64,000 nucleotides of DNA from an uncultured bacterium (GCA_947428835.1 CANENE010000002.1:142901-206900); one strand, 5' to 3'; counted from the first letter of the stretch, positions 9,422 to 19,520 are shown. A program made the numbers and translations. Notes: a model not told the origin generated them from the sequence alone.

Positions 9422-9763
9422 TTATATTATATAATCAATTTTCATTAATAAATTACTAAAACCTTTTGGATTATTACAGTTTATTGTAGTTATATAAAAA
9501 TCATTTGTCAGATTGCTGCTTGCCATTGCAGTTCTGTAGCTAACAGGTTCGCCATAAACATTATTACCTTGTTTGGCAGATGAAAGCTTGATTGTTCTAT
9601 ATTGGTTTTTGTTCTCTTTTTCAATCAGTTTTTCAATTGCTATTCTTGTTTTGACATCAAAATGCGAAATATCTTTGCGAATATTTTGTTCGGATTTGCT
9701 GTCAAGAGCTTTGAAATTTATATTATTTAGCTTATAGTTGGTCATTAAATTTGTGATTTGCAT
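9422..9763 (-). CDS. Small NFKA-tagged protein, paralogue of the next gene
   Basis: A 113-aa protein of unknown function. It is clearly paralogous to the gene at 9775-10110. Shared blocks in order are NINFKALDSKSEQ, a DI-F/Y segment, IEKLIEKEN, RTIKLSS, the PVSYR block, NLT and a TTI-C patch before a hydrophobic C-terminus. There is no signal peptide or membrane segment. The start is supported by AAGGA 6 bases upstream of the ATG at 9763. Only 11 bp separate it from its paralogue, which lies upstream, so they are probably one transcript. The short N-terminal NFKA tag recurs in proteins I associate with Gastranaerophilales; that link is from memory. Confidence 0.7.
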   Translation of the reverse strand: MQITNLMTNYKLNNINFKALDSKSEQNIRKDISHFDVKTRIAIEKLIEKENKNQYRTIKLSSAKQGNNVYGEPVSYRTAMASSNLTNDFYITTINCNNPKGFSNLLMKIDYII

Positions 9764-9774
9764 ATCATGTCCTT

Positions 9775-10110
9775 TTACATAATGCTATTGATTCTTGATA
9801 TAACTGCAGCAAAGCTTTCAGGTTCATCGCAGCATATCGTGGTTTTATAAGTTTCGCCTGTAAGATTATTTTTTACTTTTACATTTCTATAAGAAATTGG
9901 GAAATAATAGCGATTTTTATCAGTCTTTTTGAAAGACGAGATTTTGACAGTTCTATCAGTTTTCGTATTTTCTTTTTCAATTTGTTTTTCGATTAAATCT
10001 TTTGTAGAATCGTTATATTTTGCTATATCTGAGCGAAGCAGTCTTTCTGATTTTTTATCTAGAGCTTTAAAATTAACATTGTTTATAGCGGGATTAAAAT
10101 TTACTTTCAT
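9775..10110 (-). CDS. Small NFKA-tagged protein, first of a tandem pair
   Basis: A 111-aa protein, first gene of the tandem pair on the minus strand. It has the same block order as its neighbour: NNVNFKALDKKSER, IEKQIEKEN, RTVKISSFKK, PISYRNVKV, NNLTGETYKTTICC. I do not recognise a characterised family. The basic, soluble composition with an alternating charged helix in the middle suggests a small cytoplasmic or exported effector-like protein. The start codon is preceded by AGAGGA. The tandem copy shows a local gene duplication that has since diverged. Confidence 0.7.
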   Translation of the reverse strand: MKVNFNPAINNVNFKALDKKSERLLRSDIAKYNDSTKDLIEKQIEKENTKTDRTVKISSFKKTDKNRYYFPISYRNVKVKNNLTGETYKTTICCDEPESFAAVISRINSIM

Positions 10111-10194
10111 ATTGATTCCTCTTTTTATGTTTTATTTGTACATTTATATAAAACTCCTGAAAAAAATTTTTTCCCATGATAAAATTAGATTGCT

Positions 10195-10929
10195 ATGAAA
10201 AAAGATATAATTGCTTTTTGGGGCTATCCAAATATTGATATAATAAATAAAACTAAACTTGAATATCCTGATGCCATGTGGCTTGATTTGGATATTGATT
10301 ATGGTAGCCCAGACATTCAAATGACGCCTAATAATTATTGTGTCATTATCAAAAACATATATAATAACGCATATCATTTTAAAGACAGAACCATTAAAAT
10401 ACTGGCCCCTATTGGCAAGGATAAATGTGATAGCGCTTTTTTTGTAAGTGAGATTTTAAAGAAAGATGGCTTTGAAGTTGTTCAAACAGTGTTTGAAGAT
10501 AAGTGCCCTGATATAAATAACCTCTCTCTTCCGATTTCAAAAGCCGATATTCCTTTGAAACAAAAAATCAATTTAATTACAAAGAATATCTATGAAAGAA
10601 AAGATTATTCCCACCTAAAACAAACAGAAGCCAAATTTGGCTTTTGGGGAGTGCCCCCAAATGATCTTAATATATTGGATTTATTTCCCGTCGGAACTGA
10701 AGTTTTTGGTTGGACAAGAGCGGTTGAAGCAGGATACCCCGGAGACTTTGAAATAGAAACTTATGTAAAAGAAGGTATGCCAATCGTATTTTTTGCTCAA
10801 TCTTTTTGTGCTAAAAATCAACTTGCAAAATATCTTGCAAACAAACATCAAGGGCTTTATATAGATATTGATAATATTCCAACAAATAGTATAAAAGCCA
10901 AAATTGAAGCTTTCTTGACTTTGAGGTAG
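10195..10929 (+). CDS. Unknown protein paired with an HgdC-like ATPase
   Basis: A 244-aa soluble protein that I do not recognise. Two halves start in a similar way: FWGYPNIDIIN near residue 9 and FGFWGVPPNDLNILD near residue 148. Each is followed by a D/G-rich patch and later a cysteine-containing helix (GKDKCDSAFFVSEILKK; FAQSFCAKNQLAKYL), suggesting an old internal duplication. It sits 9 bp before the HgdC-like ATPase and is almost certainly co-transcribed with it, so it may be the ATPase's partner or substrate. Cysteines in the equivalent helices could be functional. No clear ribosome-binding site precedes the ATG. Confidence 0.6.
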   Translation: MKKDIIAFWGYPNIDIINKTKLEYPDAMWLDLDIDYGSPDIQMTPNNYCVIIKNIYNNAYHFKDRTIKILAPIGKDKCDSAFFVSEILKKDGFEVVQTVFEDKCPDINNLSLPISKADIPLKQKINLITKNIYERKDYSHLKQTEAKFGFWGVPPNDLNILDLFPVGTEVFGWTRAVEAGYPGDFEIETYVKEGMPIVFFAQSFCAKNQLAKYLANKHQGLYIDIDNIPTNSIKAKIEAFLTLR

Positions 10930-10938
10930 TATTTTCTT

Positions 10939-11601
10939 ATGAAAAAAGTATATGTGGATGCAGGAACTACCTGGACAAAAATTTTAACAGAAGATGGTGA
11001 AAAAAGGGACTATAGCGTTCTTTTGACTTCTAAATTTAGAAAAGAAAAAATTCAATACGATAAATGCACAGGTCACAGCCTTGTTAAGACCAAAGGAATT
11101 TATGAAAACGAAGTTGTAGCTTTGGCATACGGTGCCAAAAAATATTTGGAAGATGACTTTATAGTGCTTGATTTGGGTTCGCGCGATATTAAATATGTTC
11201 AATATAAGAATAAAAAATTTTCAGATATGGACTGGAATACATCCTGCGCAAGTGCTACGGGTGCTACTATTGAAATGCTTTTAAAGTTTTATAATTTAAA
11301 AGCAGATGATTTAAAATTTGAAAAAGATAAATATACCGTCACCTGCGGCATTTTTGGTCTGGAAAAAATTATGGATGATGTTGCTAAAGGTATGGAAGCA
11401 AGCGTTGCTATTTCAAAATTTGTCCATGGAATTGCATATAATGCGTTCAATTTTGCAAAAAATCCCGACAAGATTTGTATTTCAGGGGGATTTTGCGAAA
11501 ATAAATGTTTTATGGAAAGTATTAATCAATATTGCAAGGCTTTTCCAATAGGAAGATTTGTTCTTGTTGATGGTTTAAGTGAAATGTGCAAAATAGACTA
11601 G
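10939..11601 (+). CDS. HgdC/BadF-type ATPase (acyl-CoA dehydratase activase-like)
   Basis: A 220-aa member of the ASKHA fold, BadF/BadG/BcrA/BcrD/HgdC group. Such proteins use ATP to inject a low-potential electron into a partner enzyme through a [4Fe-4S] cluster shared by two subunits. Visible elements are the phosphate-1 loop VDAGTTWTK (residues 6-14), phosphate-2 loop DLGSRD (78-83), C103 in NTSCASATGA and C136 in TCGIFGLEKIM. These correspond to the cluster cysteines of HgdC. It is shorter than the usual 255-270 aa. No dehydratase subunits are adjacent; the only neighbour is the unknown 244-aa protein. Confidence 0.75.
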   Translation: MKKVYVDAGTTWTKILTEDGEKRDYSVLLTSKFRKEKIQYDKCTGHSLVKTKGIYENEVVALAYGAKKYLEDDFIVLDLGSRDIKYVQYKNKKFSDMDWNTSCASATGATIEMLLKFYNLKADDLKFEKDKYTVTCGIFGLEKIMDDVAKGMEASVAISKFVHGIAYNAFNFAKNPDKICISGGFCENKCFMESINQYCKAFPIGRFVLVDGLSEMCKID

Positions 11602-11607
11602 ATATAA

Positions 11608-11661
11608 TAACATCCTGCCCAAAGGATTTTGTTATAAAAATCCTTTGGGTGTCAGATGTTA
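11608..11661. terminator. Long bidirectional hairpin terminator
   Basis: Inner 13-bp perfect stem CCCAAAGGATTTT (11618-11630) with 11637-11649, extended by an outer TAACATC/GATGTTA stem (11608-11614 with 11655-11661) across small internal loops. It separates the convergent genes ending at 11601 (+) and 11686 (-). Confidence 0.8.
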
Positions 11662-11678
11662 TCTTTTGTGTTAGATTA
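11656..11678 (+). repeat. Copy A of a 23-nt dispersed repeat
   Basis: Same unit as 48748-48770 with one mismatch, overlapping the outer right arm of the hairpin at 11608-11661. Confidence 0.5.
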
Positions 11679-11685
11679 TATCTTT

Positions 11686-13425
11686 TTATATTTGCTCTTC
11701 AAATAATTTATCTGCAAGTTTTTGTTCGGTTTTGCCGTTTAATCTTTTGGAAATCTTTTTAAGTTTTCGACTCATAATTTCCATTTCATCCGTCCAAATG
11801 AAATTATCTTTTACGTATTTTTCGCCGCGTTCAATGTTATTTGACAATTGAACTTTGATGATTTCGGCAAGCATTTTTTGAGCTGTCGGAATCATTTTGT
11901 CTATATCTACAGATAAAATGCCTTCAGAATTTATGTTTATTGCCCCTTCTTTTATGAAATAATAATTTTGCATAACCGAGCGGACTCTATGAGCTTGTGA
12001 TAGTGTGGGTTTTGATTTGAGCATATTGTCTGCTGCGTATGTTACAATAATTTTGATTTTTTCTTCTTCGCTATAAAGCCCCGCGTCTTTTAAAATATCA
12101 AGCATAGAAAGAGAGACCATATCGGCTTTATTTTCTTCTATAATTGATTTATATTTGCCAAGACCTTCTGTGCCTTCGCTTGGCCCTAATGAGTGCCCGT
12201 TTTCATGGCCTATGGTAAAAGGATGGTCCATTTTATCATCATAATATTTATGGAGCGACTTATCTAAAATATTATCAAGTCTTTGCTGGATTTTCTTTTT
12301 AGCATCTTCGCTTGTCGCAAATCTTATTTGTCTATGATAAACATTTCTTCTTCCGCCTCCTATGGTTAAAGAGAGTTTGTCGTTATTTGGAAGGTTTTCA
12401 GCTAAAGTTATACCTGCGCGGAATGCCCCAACATCTCCTGCGACTTCCACTAAATCCACATCTACCATAGTTTGGCTTATTTTGCTGTCGCTTGAAATTA
12501 CTTGTTTATATTCATCTTTATAAGGCATATTTTGTGCCATTAGAGGAAGGAAGTCTTTGACTTTTAAGATATAGTCAGTGCCTTCTTTGTTTACAATTCC
12601 GACTCTTGCGCCTAAATAATCTTTTGAAACAGCTTCAATTTTATTTTCATCCAAAAGTGCTTTAAGTTCAGGGTTTTCCATAACAGTTTCTGTCATTTCG
12701 TCAGTATAATTTTCTCTTGTTATGGTAAATTCAAGTGGTGTATCTTGTAATAGTGCCCATTTTTTATCAGCATAAGCATCAAGCATAGGGTCTGCCACCA
12801 AAAATGCCTGTGATTGAAGGCGGAGATATTCGTTGAAATTATTGTTAGTTGATAAGCAGCTTGCTCTCAATAAAAGCTCTGCTATTTTTTTAAAATCCTC
12901 GTGAAATTCATCAACATAATCAACTGCGATAAGTTCATCATTTTTTCTTTTAATAACACTTCTTTGATTTAGAATTTTTCTTACATCTTCAATTTTGTTT
13001 TCTTTTAGCATTTTAATTAGAATTTTGTGAAATTCTTCTATACTAAGGTCATCAGGATAAAATCCTCTTCCTTTTTTTAATTCAAGGTCTTTTGCTAAAA
13101 TCACAAGATTAGATTCACAATCAAGAGCGAAAATGCCTTTTTGAGCATCAAACAGGATTTTTGTAAGTTCAGCTTCCTTTTTGCCTTTTTTAATTTCTTC
13201 TTCTAAGAATTTTTTAAAAGCAAGATTATGAGAACTATCCAGTTGCATATTAATTTTTTCGATAATCCTTGCAGCTTTTACAAGGTATGACAATGCTTTT
13301 TTGTCACCGTCTATTAGTGAAGCAAATTCAGGTGCATCAACATCAAGCATTTTTTTTGTTAAAAGGCAATCAGTTGAAGTCCTTCTTTCAAGCTCTTCTA
13401 TAGTTAACCCATAATTATATGACAT
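11686..13425 (-). CDS. Peptidase M49-like zinc metallopeptidase
   Basis: A 579-aa protein related to dipeptidyl-peptidase III and the peptidase half of plant Nudix-3-type proteins. Zinc ligands are visible as HENGH (His407, Glu408, His411) and EENKAD (Glu430/431 to Asp435), matching the family's second motif EEAKAD. Upstream, VAGDVGAFRAGITLAENLPN resembles the conserved substrate-site region. Classic M49 enzymes have a six-residue HEXXXH-type motif, whereas here it is a plain HEXXH. It lacks a signal peptide, so the enzyme should act on peptides in the cytoplasm. Monocistronic, flanked by terminators and a divergent gene. Confidence 0.75.
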   Translation of the reverse strand: MSYNYGLTIEELERRTSTDCLLTKKMLDVDAPEFASLIDGDKKALSYLVKAARIIEKINMQLDSSHNLAFKKFLEEEIKKGKKEAELTKILFDAQKGIFALDCESNLVILAKDLELKKGRGFYPDDLSIEEFHKILIKMLKENKIEDVRKILNQRSVIKRKNDELIAVDYVDEFHEDFKKIAELLLRASCLSTNNNFNEYLRLQSQAFLVADPMLDAYADKKWALLQDTPLEFTITRENYTDEMTETVMENPELKALLDENKIEAVSKDYLGARVGIVNKEGTDYILKVKDFLPLMAQNMPYKDEYKQVISSDSKISQTMVDVDLVEVAGDVGAFRAGITLAENLPNNDKLSLTIGGGRRNVYHRQIRFATSEDAKKKIQQRLDNILDKSLHKYYDDKMDHPFTIGHENGHSLGPSEGTEGLGKYKSIIEENKADMVSLSMLDILKDAGLYSEEEKIKIIVTYAADNMLKSKPTLSQAHRVRSVMQNYYFIKEGAININSEGILSVDIDKMIPTAQKMLAEIIKVQLSNNIERGEKYVKDNFIWTDEMEIMSRKLKKISKRLNGKTEQKLADKLFEEQI

Positions 13426-13519
13426 ATATTTTTCTACCCTTATAAAAATTATTTTTGATAAAATTATAACATAACTTAAATAGTTTGGTTATTTTTTGAT
13501 AAAAAAGTATAAAAAATTT

Positions 13520-14425
13520 ATGGAAAAAAGATATTACCCTTTTAGCAGCTACTTAAAAGAAACATTTGGTAAAAAAGTCTATAAAATCACACTTGATGGG
13601 GGCTTTTATTGTCCAAACAGAGATGGGACAATTTCAAGGGGCGGCTGTATATTTTGTGATGCTGTCGGAAGTTATTCAAGATGTATTGATAAAGCTCTTT
13701 CAATTGAAAATCAGATAAAAGCTGGAATTGAAAAATTATCCGCTCAATTTAAGGCGCAAGCATATATGGCATATTTTCAATCTTTTACAAATACATACGC
13801 AGATATTGCTACTTTAAAAAAAGTTTACGATGCAGCAACATCTGATGATAGAGTTGTAAGTCTATCTATCGGAACAAGGCCTGATTGTGTAGATAATGAT
13901 AAGCTTGATTTAATAAGCAGCTACCCTCATCCTTGGATAGAATACGGGCTTCAAAGCGCACATGATGAAACATTAAAATTAATAAACAGGGGTCATGACT
14001 ATAAATGCTTTGAAAAAGCGGTTATTGAAACGAAAAAAAGAGGAATAAAGGTTTGCGCGCATATAATTCTTGGTTTTCCAAATGAAAATAAATCTATGAT
14101 GATGGAAACTGCAAAGAAGCTTGCAGACCTTAATATTGATAGCATTAAAGTCCATATGCTTACAATATTAAATGATTCGCCTTTGATGAAGCTATATCAA
14201 GAAAAACCTTTTTATTTGCTTACTGTGGAACAATATTGCGAAATTGTCTGTGACATATTGGAGATTTTACCTAAAAATTGCATAATTCAAAGAATAGCAG
14301 GAACAGGCTACAGCGAAACTACACTTGAACCTAAATGGGTTAATCGCAGGTTTGAAATTTTAAACAATATAGATAAAATTCTGCTTCAAAGAAACAGCTT
14401 TCAGGGAAAAAATTTTAAATTTTAA
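13520..14425 (+). CDS. Radical SAM protein, TIGR01212/YhcC family
   Basis: A 301-aa radical SAM protein. The cluster-binding cysteines are seen in FYCPNRDG (first Cys) and GGCIFC (second and third), the spaced pattern of TIGR01212 rather than the standard CX3CX2C. Further family features are IEYGLQSAHDETLKLINRGH and VCAHIILGFPNE. E. coli YhcC is the best-known relative; its substrate is not established. The ATG at 13520 is preferred because the family usually begins just before KRYYP; a TTG at 13496 would add eight residues. Neither start has a clear ribosome-binding site. The 3' end overlaps ybaB (convergent) by 4 bp. Confidence 0.85.
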   Translation: MEKRYYPFSSYLKETFGKKVYKITLDGGFYCPNRDGTISRGGCIFCDAVGSYSRCIDKALSIENQIKAGIEKLSAQFKAQAYMAYFQSFTNTYADIATLKKVYDAATSDDRVVSLSIGTRPDCVDNDKLDLISSYPHPWIEYGLQSAHDETLKLINRGHDYKCFEKAVIETKKRGIKVCAHIILGFPNENKSMMMETAKKLADLNIDSIKVHMLTILNDSPLMKLYQEKPFYLLTVEQYCEIVCDILEILPKNCIIQRIAGTGYSETTLEPKWVNRRFEILNNIDKILLQRNSFQGKNFKF

Positions 14426-14757
14426 AATAGTCCCGGAATTGAAAGACCGCCTGTAACAGATTTCATCTTAGCTTCCATCTGATTTGTTGCTTTATCTGTA
14501 GCATCTTTTAGAGCTTGGGTAATTAAATCTTCAAGCATTTCAATTGTTTCAGAGTCAACACTTTCAGGGTTTTCAGGATTAATTGCTTCAGGTTTAATCT
14601 TGATTGAAAGAAATTTAGCTTGTCCGTTTAATGTTGCAGTAACTGCTCCATTGCCGCTATCTGCTGAAATTTCTGTTTTTTCAAGTTCTGCTTGCGCTTC
14701 TTTAAATTTCTTTTGCATTTTTTGAGCCTGCTGCATAACCTGCATCATATTCATCAT
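14422..14757 (-). CDS. ybaB: YbaB/EbfC nucleoid-associated protein
   Basis: A 111-aa protein of the YbaB/EbfC family, which forms dimers that bind and condense DNA. The N-terminal helix is Met/Gln-rich (MQVMQQAQKMQKKFKEAQ), followed by the beta-sheet core with GNGAVTATLNGQ and LSIKIKPEAINP, then LEDLITQALKDATDKA. It usually lies next to recR or dnaX; neither is here. Two adjacent ATG codons could start it; AGGAA lies about 9 bases upstream of the first. Confidence 0.92.
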   Translation of the reverse strand: MMNMMQVMQQAQKMQKKFKEAQAELEKTEISADSGNGAVTATLNGQAKFLSIKIKPEAINPENPESVDSETIEMLEDLITQALKDATDKATNQMEAKMKSVTGGLSIPGLF

Positions 14758-14821
14758 AATTATATTTTCCTTTATTAAAATTCTTCTTTTCTAAAAATAT
14801 TATATGTTATTATATATTTAT

Positions 14822-15589
14822 ATGCAAACATACGTAGAAAGCTCGTTTAACAAAGGCAGGCTGTCAAGATGGCCTGATAATGTCATGCCTTTAAAAGTAT
14901 ATATAGGAAAATTCTCCTGGTATAAATCAAAAGGCAATGCTAATGATGAATACAAATATACTTCTATGATAATAGAGGGTTTTAATACCTGGGAAAAATT
15001 AACCGGGGGGCTTGTTTCCTTTGAAAGAACAATGAATCTTTACGACTCTCAAGTTAATATTGACTGGAAAAGAGTGGATAGAAAATCTCTTGGTTCTTGT
15101 ACTTTTAATTTTGATAAAACAGGAAGATACTATTCGGCAGAACTTTCAATCGGTTTATCAGATGGCATATTGCACAGGCAATATATGGATGAAAATGAGG
15201 TTTTTCATACAATCCTTCATGAAATAGGGCATTGTGTGGGCTTGGGGCATTCTTCAACAAAAGGTGATATTATGTATGTGCCCCATGAATATGGAGTTGT
15301 TAATATTTCAAATAATGATATTGAAACTTTGAAGTGGCTTTATAAATTGCCTGTGGGAAAAACAAAAGAAGAAATTTTATCAAGCTATGCAACATCAGGT
15401 GCAAGAAGTATAGATGAGCTTGTTTTAAAGTTGTCAGGTGAAAAAAGTAACTTTGAAAAAACGAAAGATGAAATTTTAAAAAATATTGAAAGCAAAGATT
15501 TGTTTGAAGAAAATGTTAATATTGGAGAACTTAAAAAATACCTTCTTGATATTAATAAAATAAATGTTAATTATAAGCCCAAAACCTAA
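14822..15589 (+). CDS. Matrixin-like zinc metalloprotease without signal peptide
   Basis: A 255-aa protein with the metzincin signature. The zinc site is HEIGHCVGLGH (His133, Glu134, His137, His143), followed by the Met-turn in GDIMYVP (Met151), as in matrixins. Residues 21-30 (VMPLKVYIGK) resemble the first strand of the catalytic domain. There is no propeptide or signal peptide, unusual for this class, so it is either cytoplasmic or exported by another route. A C-terminal 70-residue charged tail follows the catalytic domain. The start could be 14804, adding MLLYIY. No ribosome-binding site is seen, and the AT-rich upstream DNA allows a nearly leaderless transcript. Confidence 0.8.
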   Translation: MQTYVESSFNKGRLSRWPDNVMPLKVYIGKFSWYKSKGNANDEYKYTSMIIEGFNTWEKLTGGLVSFERTMNLYDSQVNIDWKRVDRKSLGSCTFNFDKTGRYYSAELSIGLSDGILHRQYMDENEVFHTILHEIGHCVGLGHSSTKGDIMYVPHEYGVVNISNNDIETLKWLYKLPVGKTKEEILSSYATSGARSIDELVLKLSGEKSNFEKTKDEILKNIESKDLFEENVNIGELKKYLLDINKINVNYKPKT

Positions 15590-15636
15590 AATTATAATAT
15601 TTATTTTTTATATTTACGTGCTACTATAAAGCTATT

Positions 15637-18297
15637 ATGATGAAAACAACTGATGAAATAAGAGAAGGATTTTTATCCTTTTTTGAAAAAAAACACAATT
15701 CGACAAGAGTAAAAAGCGCAAGCTTGGTTCCGGATAATCCGACTTTGCTTTTAACCAGTGCCGGTATGGTTCAATTTGTTCCATATTATTTAGGAATTGA
15801 ACAGCCGCCTTATAACCCGCCTAGAGCTACAACATGCCAAAAATGCGCACGCGCGGGCGGAAAAGATTCTGATATAGAAAACGTTGGAAGGACTCCAAGG
15901 CATCATACATTTTTTGAGATGCTTGGTAATTTCGCTTGGGGTGATTATTATAAAAAAGAAGTTATACCTTGGGCTTGGGAATTTGTAACAAGCAAAGATT
16001 ATCTTGGCTTAGATAAAAAAAGACTTTGGGTAACCGTATTTGAAACAGATGATGAAGCATTTGAAATTTGGAAAAATACGACAGATATTGATTCAACCCA
16101 TATTTTAAGAAAAGGTAAAAAAGATAATTTTTGGGGTCCTCCGGGACCAACAGGAAGCTGCGGGCCATGCAGTGAAATCCACTATGACCTTGGCGAAGAA
16201 TTAAAATGCTCGGATGATTGTTCTATTGCAACTTGTGAATGTGATAGATGGGTTGAAATTTGGAATATGGTATTTACTGAATTATTCCAAGATGAGCAAG
16301 GTAATCAATCGCCATTAGATAAGAAAAATGTTGATACCGGCATGGGCTTAGAGCGTATTGCAATGGTATGCCAAGGTGTTACAAGCACTTTTGAAACTGA
16401 TGTTTTAAAACATATATTAAATAAAGTCTGTGAAATTTCAAATAAAAAATATAAACAAGATGAAAAAACAGATATTTCCTTAAGAATAGTCACAGACCAT
16501 GCAAGATGCGTTTCATTTATGATAGCTGATGGCATTATTCCAAGTAACGAAGGAAGAGGCTATGTCTTAAGAATGATACTAAGGCGTGCATTGCGCCATG
16601 GGTATTTATTGGGGCTAGAACTTCCATTTTTAGAACCTGTCATAGATGCGGTTATCGATAGATATTCTAATCAATACCCTGAATTAAAAGAAAACGAACA
16701 AAAAATTAAAAGCATAATTTTAAAAGAAGAAGAACGCTTCAAATTGACTCTTGATAAGGGATATCAGCTTATTGAATCAACAATTAAAGAAGCAAAAGAA
16801 AATAACGTAAAAGAAATTTCGGGCGAAGTTGCTTTCAAATTGCACGATACTTATGGTTTTCCTTATGAACTTACTGTCGAAATCGCATCTGAAAATGGCC
16901 TAACAGTCGACCTTGATGGTTTTAAGGCTGCTATGCAAAACCAAAAAGAGATGGCTCGTGCGGCTATGCAAAAAGTTGTTATAACAGATGATCTTAATTA
17001 TATAAATAATCCAAATACTGTTTTTGTGGGCTACGATGAAAATGAGGCAGATGCTGTGGTTTTATCAATTGTTGATGAAAAAGGTAATAACTTAAATGAT
17101 GCCAAAGATGGCGTATATGATATTATCTTGGATAAAACTCCGTTTTATGCTGAATGTGGCGGACAGGCAGGAGATAGCGGTACGATTATAATTGGAAATG
17201 AGAGTTTAGAAGTTATTAAAACTTTCAAAGTTCAGGATATTTTTGTCCATAGAACAATTGTTAAAGAAAACCCAATGAAAAAAGGCGATAGCGTTAAAGC
17301 AAAAATTGATACTTCAAGAAGAAGTGAAATTACAAAACACCATAGCCTTGCTCACCTGTTGCAATCCGCTTTAAGAAAAGTATTGGGTGAAGATGTTCAT
17401 CAGGCAGGAAGCTGGGTTGATGAAAATAAAACAAGATACGATTTTACATTTAACCGTGCCATGTCTAAAGATGAAATTACAAAAGTTCAAAATATAATTA
17501 ATAACTGGATTAAGCAAGGTTTAAAAAGAACAACACAAGTTATGTCCTTAGATGAAGCTAATCAAACAGGAGCAATGGCGCTGTTTGGTGAAAAATACGG
17601 CGACACTGTTAGAGTTGTAAGCTTCAATGATGATAACGATACATGCCATTCCAAAGAGCTTTGTGCAGGATGTCACGTAGACAACTCTAAAGATTTAAGG
17701 CTTGTAAAGATTGTATCTGAAGCTGCAAGTTCATCAGGTGTTCGAAGAATAGAGGCAGTTTGTTCTGATGCTGCTTTTGAACTTTTAAGCCACAAAGCAG
17801 ACGAGCTTGATAAATTATCAGCTCAAAATAAAGTCCCTGCCGAAGAAATTCAAGATAAAATTGATAAATTAACAAAAGAAAATAGAGAGCTTCTATCTAA
17901 AATAGGCGATATGGAAGCGCAAAGAGCAAAAGACAGTTTTGCTACATTTATTTCAAAAGCAAAAGAAATCAACGGTAAGAAACTTTTAATAACTAAAATT
18001 GACGATTTTGCTCCGGGTGCAACTAAGCTTGCAATAGAGATGCTGTCTAAAAAGCTTGGCGAAAGCGTTGTGGTATTTTGTTCAATGAAAAATGATGGTA
18101 CAACATTCATTATTGCAAAAGTTTCAGATGGCTTAACTAAAACTATTCAAGCAGGTGCAATTGTTTCAAAAATTGCAAAAGCACTGGGAGGAAACGGCGG
18201 TGGTCGTCCTCAACTTGCACAAGGCATGGGAAAAACACAAGAAGGTATTGATGATATTTTGCTTGAAATAGATTCTATATTGTCTTCGTCGCTATAA
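15637..18297 (+). CDS. alaS: Alanyl-tRNA synthetase
   Basis: The enzyme charges tRNA-Ala and also edits misacylated Ser/Gly-tRNA. Full length at 886 aa. The catalytic core begins EIREGFLSFFEKK and includes RTPRHHTFFEMLGNFAWGDYY and GPTGSCGPCSEIHYD. The editing domain carries HHSLAHLLQSAL and the zinc cysteines in ELCAGCHVDNS. The C-Ala domain ends with GGGRPQLAQGMG. Two ATG codons are adjacent (15637 and 15640). No strong ribosome-binding site precedes them. It is followed by a strong terminator, so it forms a single-gene unit. Confidence 0.97.
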   Translation: MMKTTDEIREGFLSFFEKKHNSTRVKSASLVPDNPTLLLTSAGMVQFVPYYLGIEQPPYNPPRATTCQKCARAGGKDSDIENVGRTPRHHTFFEMLGNFAWGDYYKKEVIPWAWEFVTSKDYLGLDKKRLWVTVFETDDEAFEIWKNTTDIDSTHILRKGKKDNFWGPPGPTGSCGPCSEIHYDLGEELKCSDDCSIATCECDRWVEIWNMVFTELFQDEQGNQSPLDKKNVDTGMGLERIAMVCQGVTSTFETDVLKHILNKVCEISNKKYKQDEKTDISLRIVTDHARCVSFMIADGIIPSNEGRGYVLRMILRRALRHGYLLGLELPFLEPVIDAVIDRYSNQYPELKENEQKIKSIILKEEERFKLTLDKGYQLIESTIKEAKENNVKEISGEVAFKLHDTYGFPYELTVEIASENGLTVDLDGFKAAMQNQKEMARAAMQKVVITDDLNYINNPNTVFVGYDENEADAVVLSIVDEKGNNLNDAKDGVYDIILDKTPFYAECGGQAGDSGTIIIGNESLEVIKTFKVQDIFVHRTIVKENPMKKGDSVKAKIDTSRRSEITKHHSLAHLLQSALRKVLGEDVHQAGSWVDENKTRYDFTFNRAMSKDEITKVQNIINNWIKQGLKRTTQVMSLDEANQTGAMALFGEKYGDTVRVVSFNDDNDTCHSKELCAGCHVDNSKDLRLVKIVSEAASSSGVRRIEAVCSDAAFELLSHKADELDKLSAQNKVPAEEIQDKIDKLTKENRELLSKIGDMEAQRAKDSFATFISKAKEINGKKLLITKIDDFAPGATKLAIEMLSKKLGESVVVFCSMKNDGTTFIIAKVSDGLTKTIQAGAIVSKIAKALGGNGGGRPQLAQGMGKTQEGIDDILLEIDSILSSSL

Positions 18298-18330
18298 TTA
18301 ATAATATAAAAAGATGGATGATTTTATATA

Positions 18331-18365
18331 AAAAAGACTGTAAGAAAATTTCTTACAGTCTTTTT
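18331..18365. terminator. Strong bidirectional terminator alaS/gap
   Basis: A perfect 15-bp stem, AAAAAGACTGTAAGA (18331-18345) with 18351-18365, and a 5-nt loop. A/T tracts on both sides let it work for alaS on + and gap on minus. Confidence 0.88.
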
Positions 18366-18384
18366 GTTTAATTTCTTTTTGAAA

Positions 18385-19407
<1,023 letters not shown>

Positions 19408-19452
19408 CTACCTAATTACTATACATTTCTATTAAACTACAAAAAAATATTG

Positions 19453-19480
19453 TTGCAAGCAAAAGCGCTTTATGTATAAT
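19453..19480 (+). promoter_or_regulatory. Probable sigma-70 promoter
   Basis: TTGCAA (19453-19458), 16-nt spacer, TATAAT (19475-19480), firing rightward. The first ATG downstream is 19521, which opens only a short broken frame. This suggests that the intact ancestor of the following gene began there. Confidence 0.6.
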
Positions 19481-19520
19481 CAGGCAATAAATTTTCTTTT
19501 CATGTTTTAATTGAACTATC

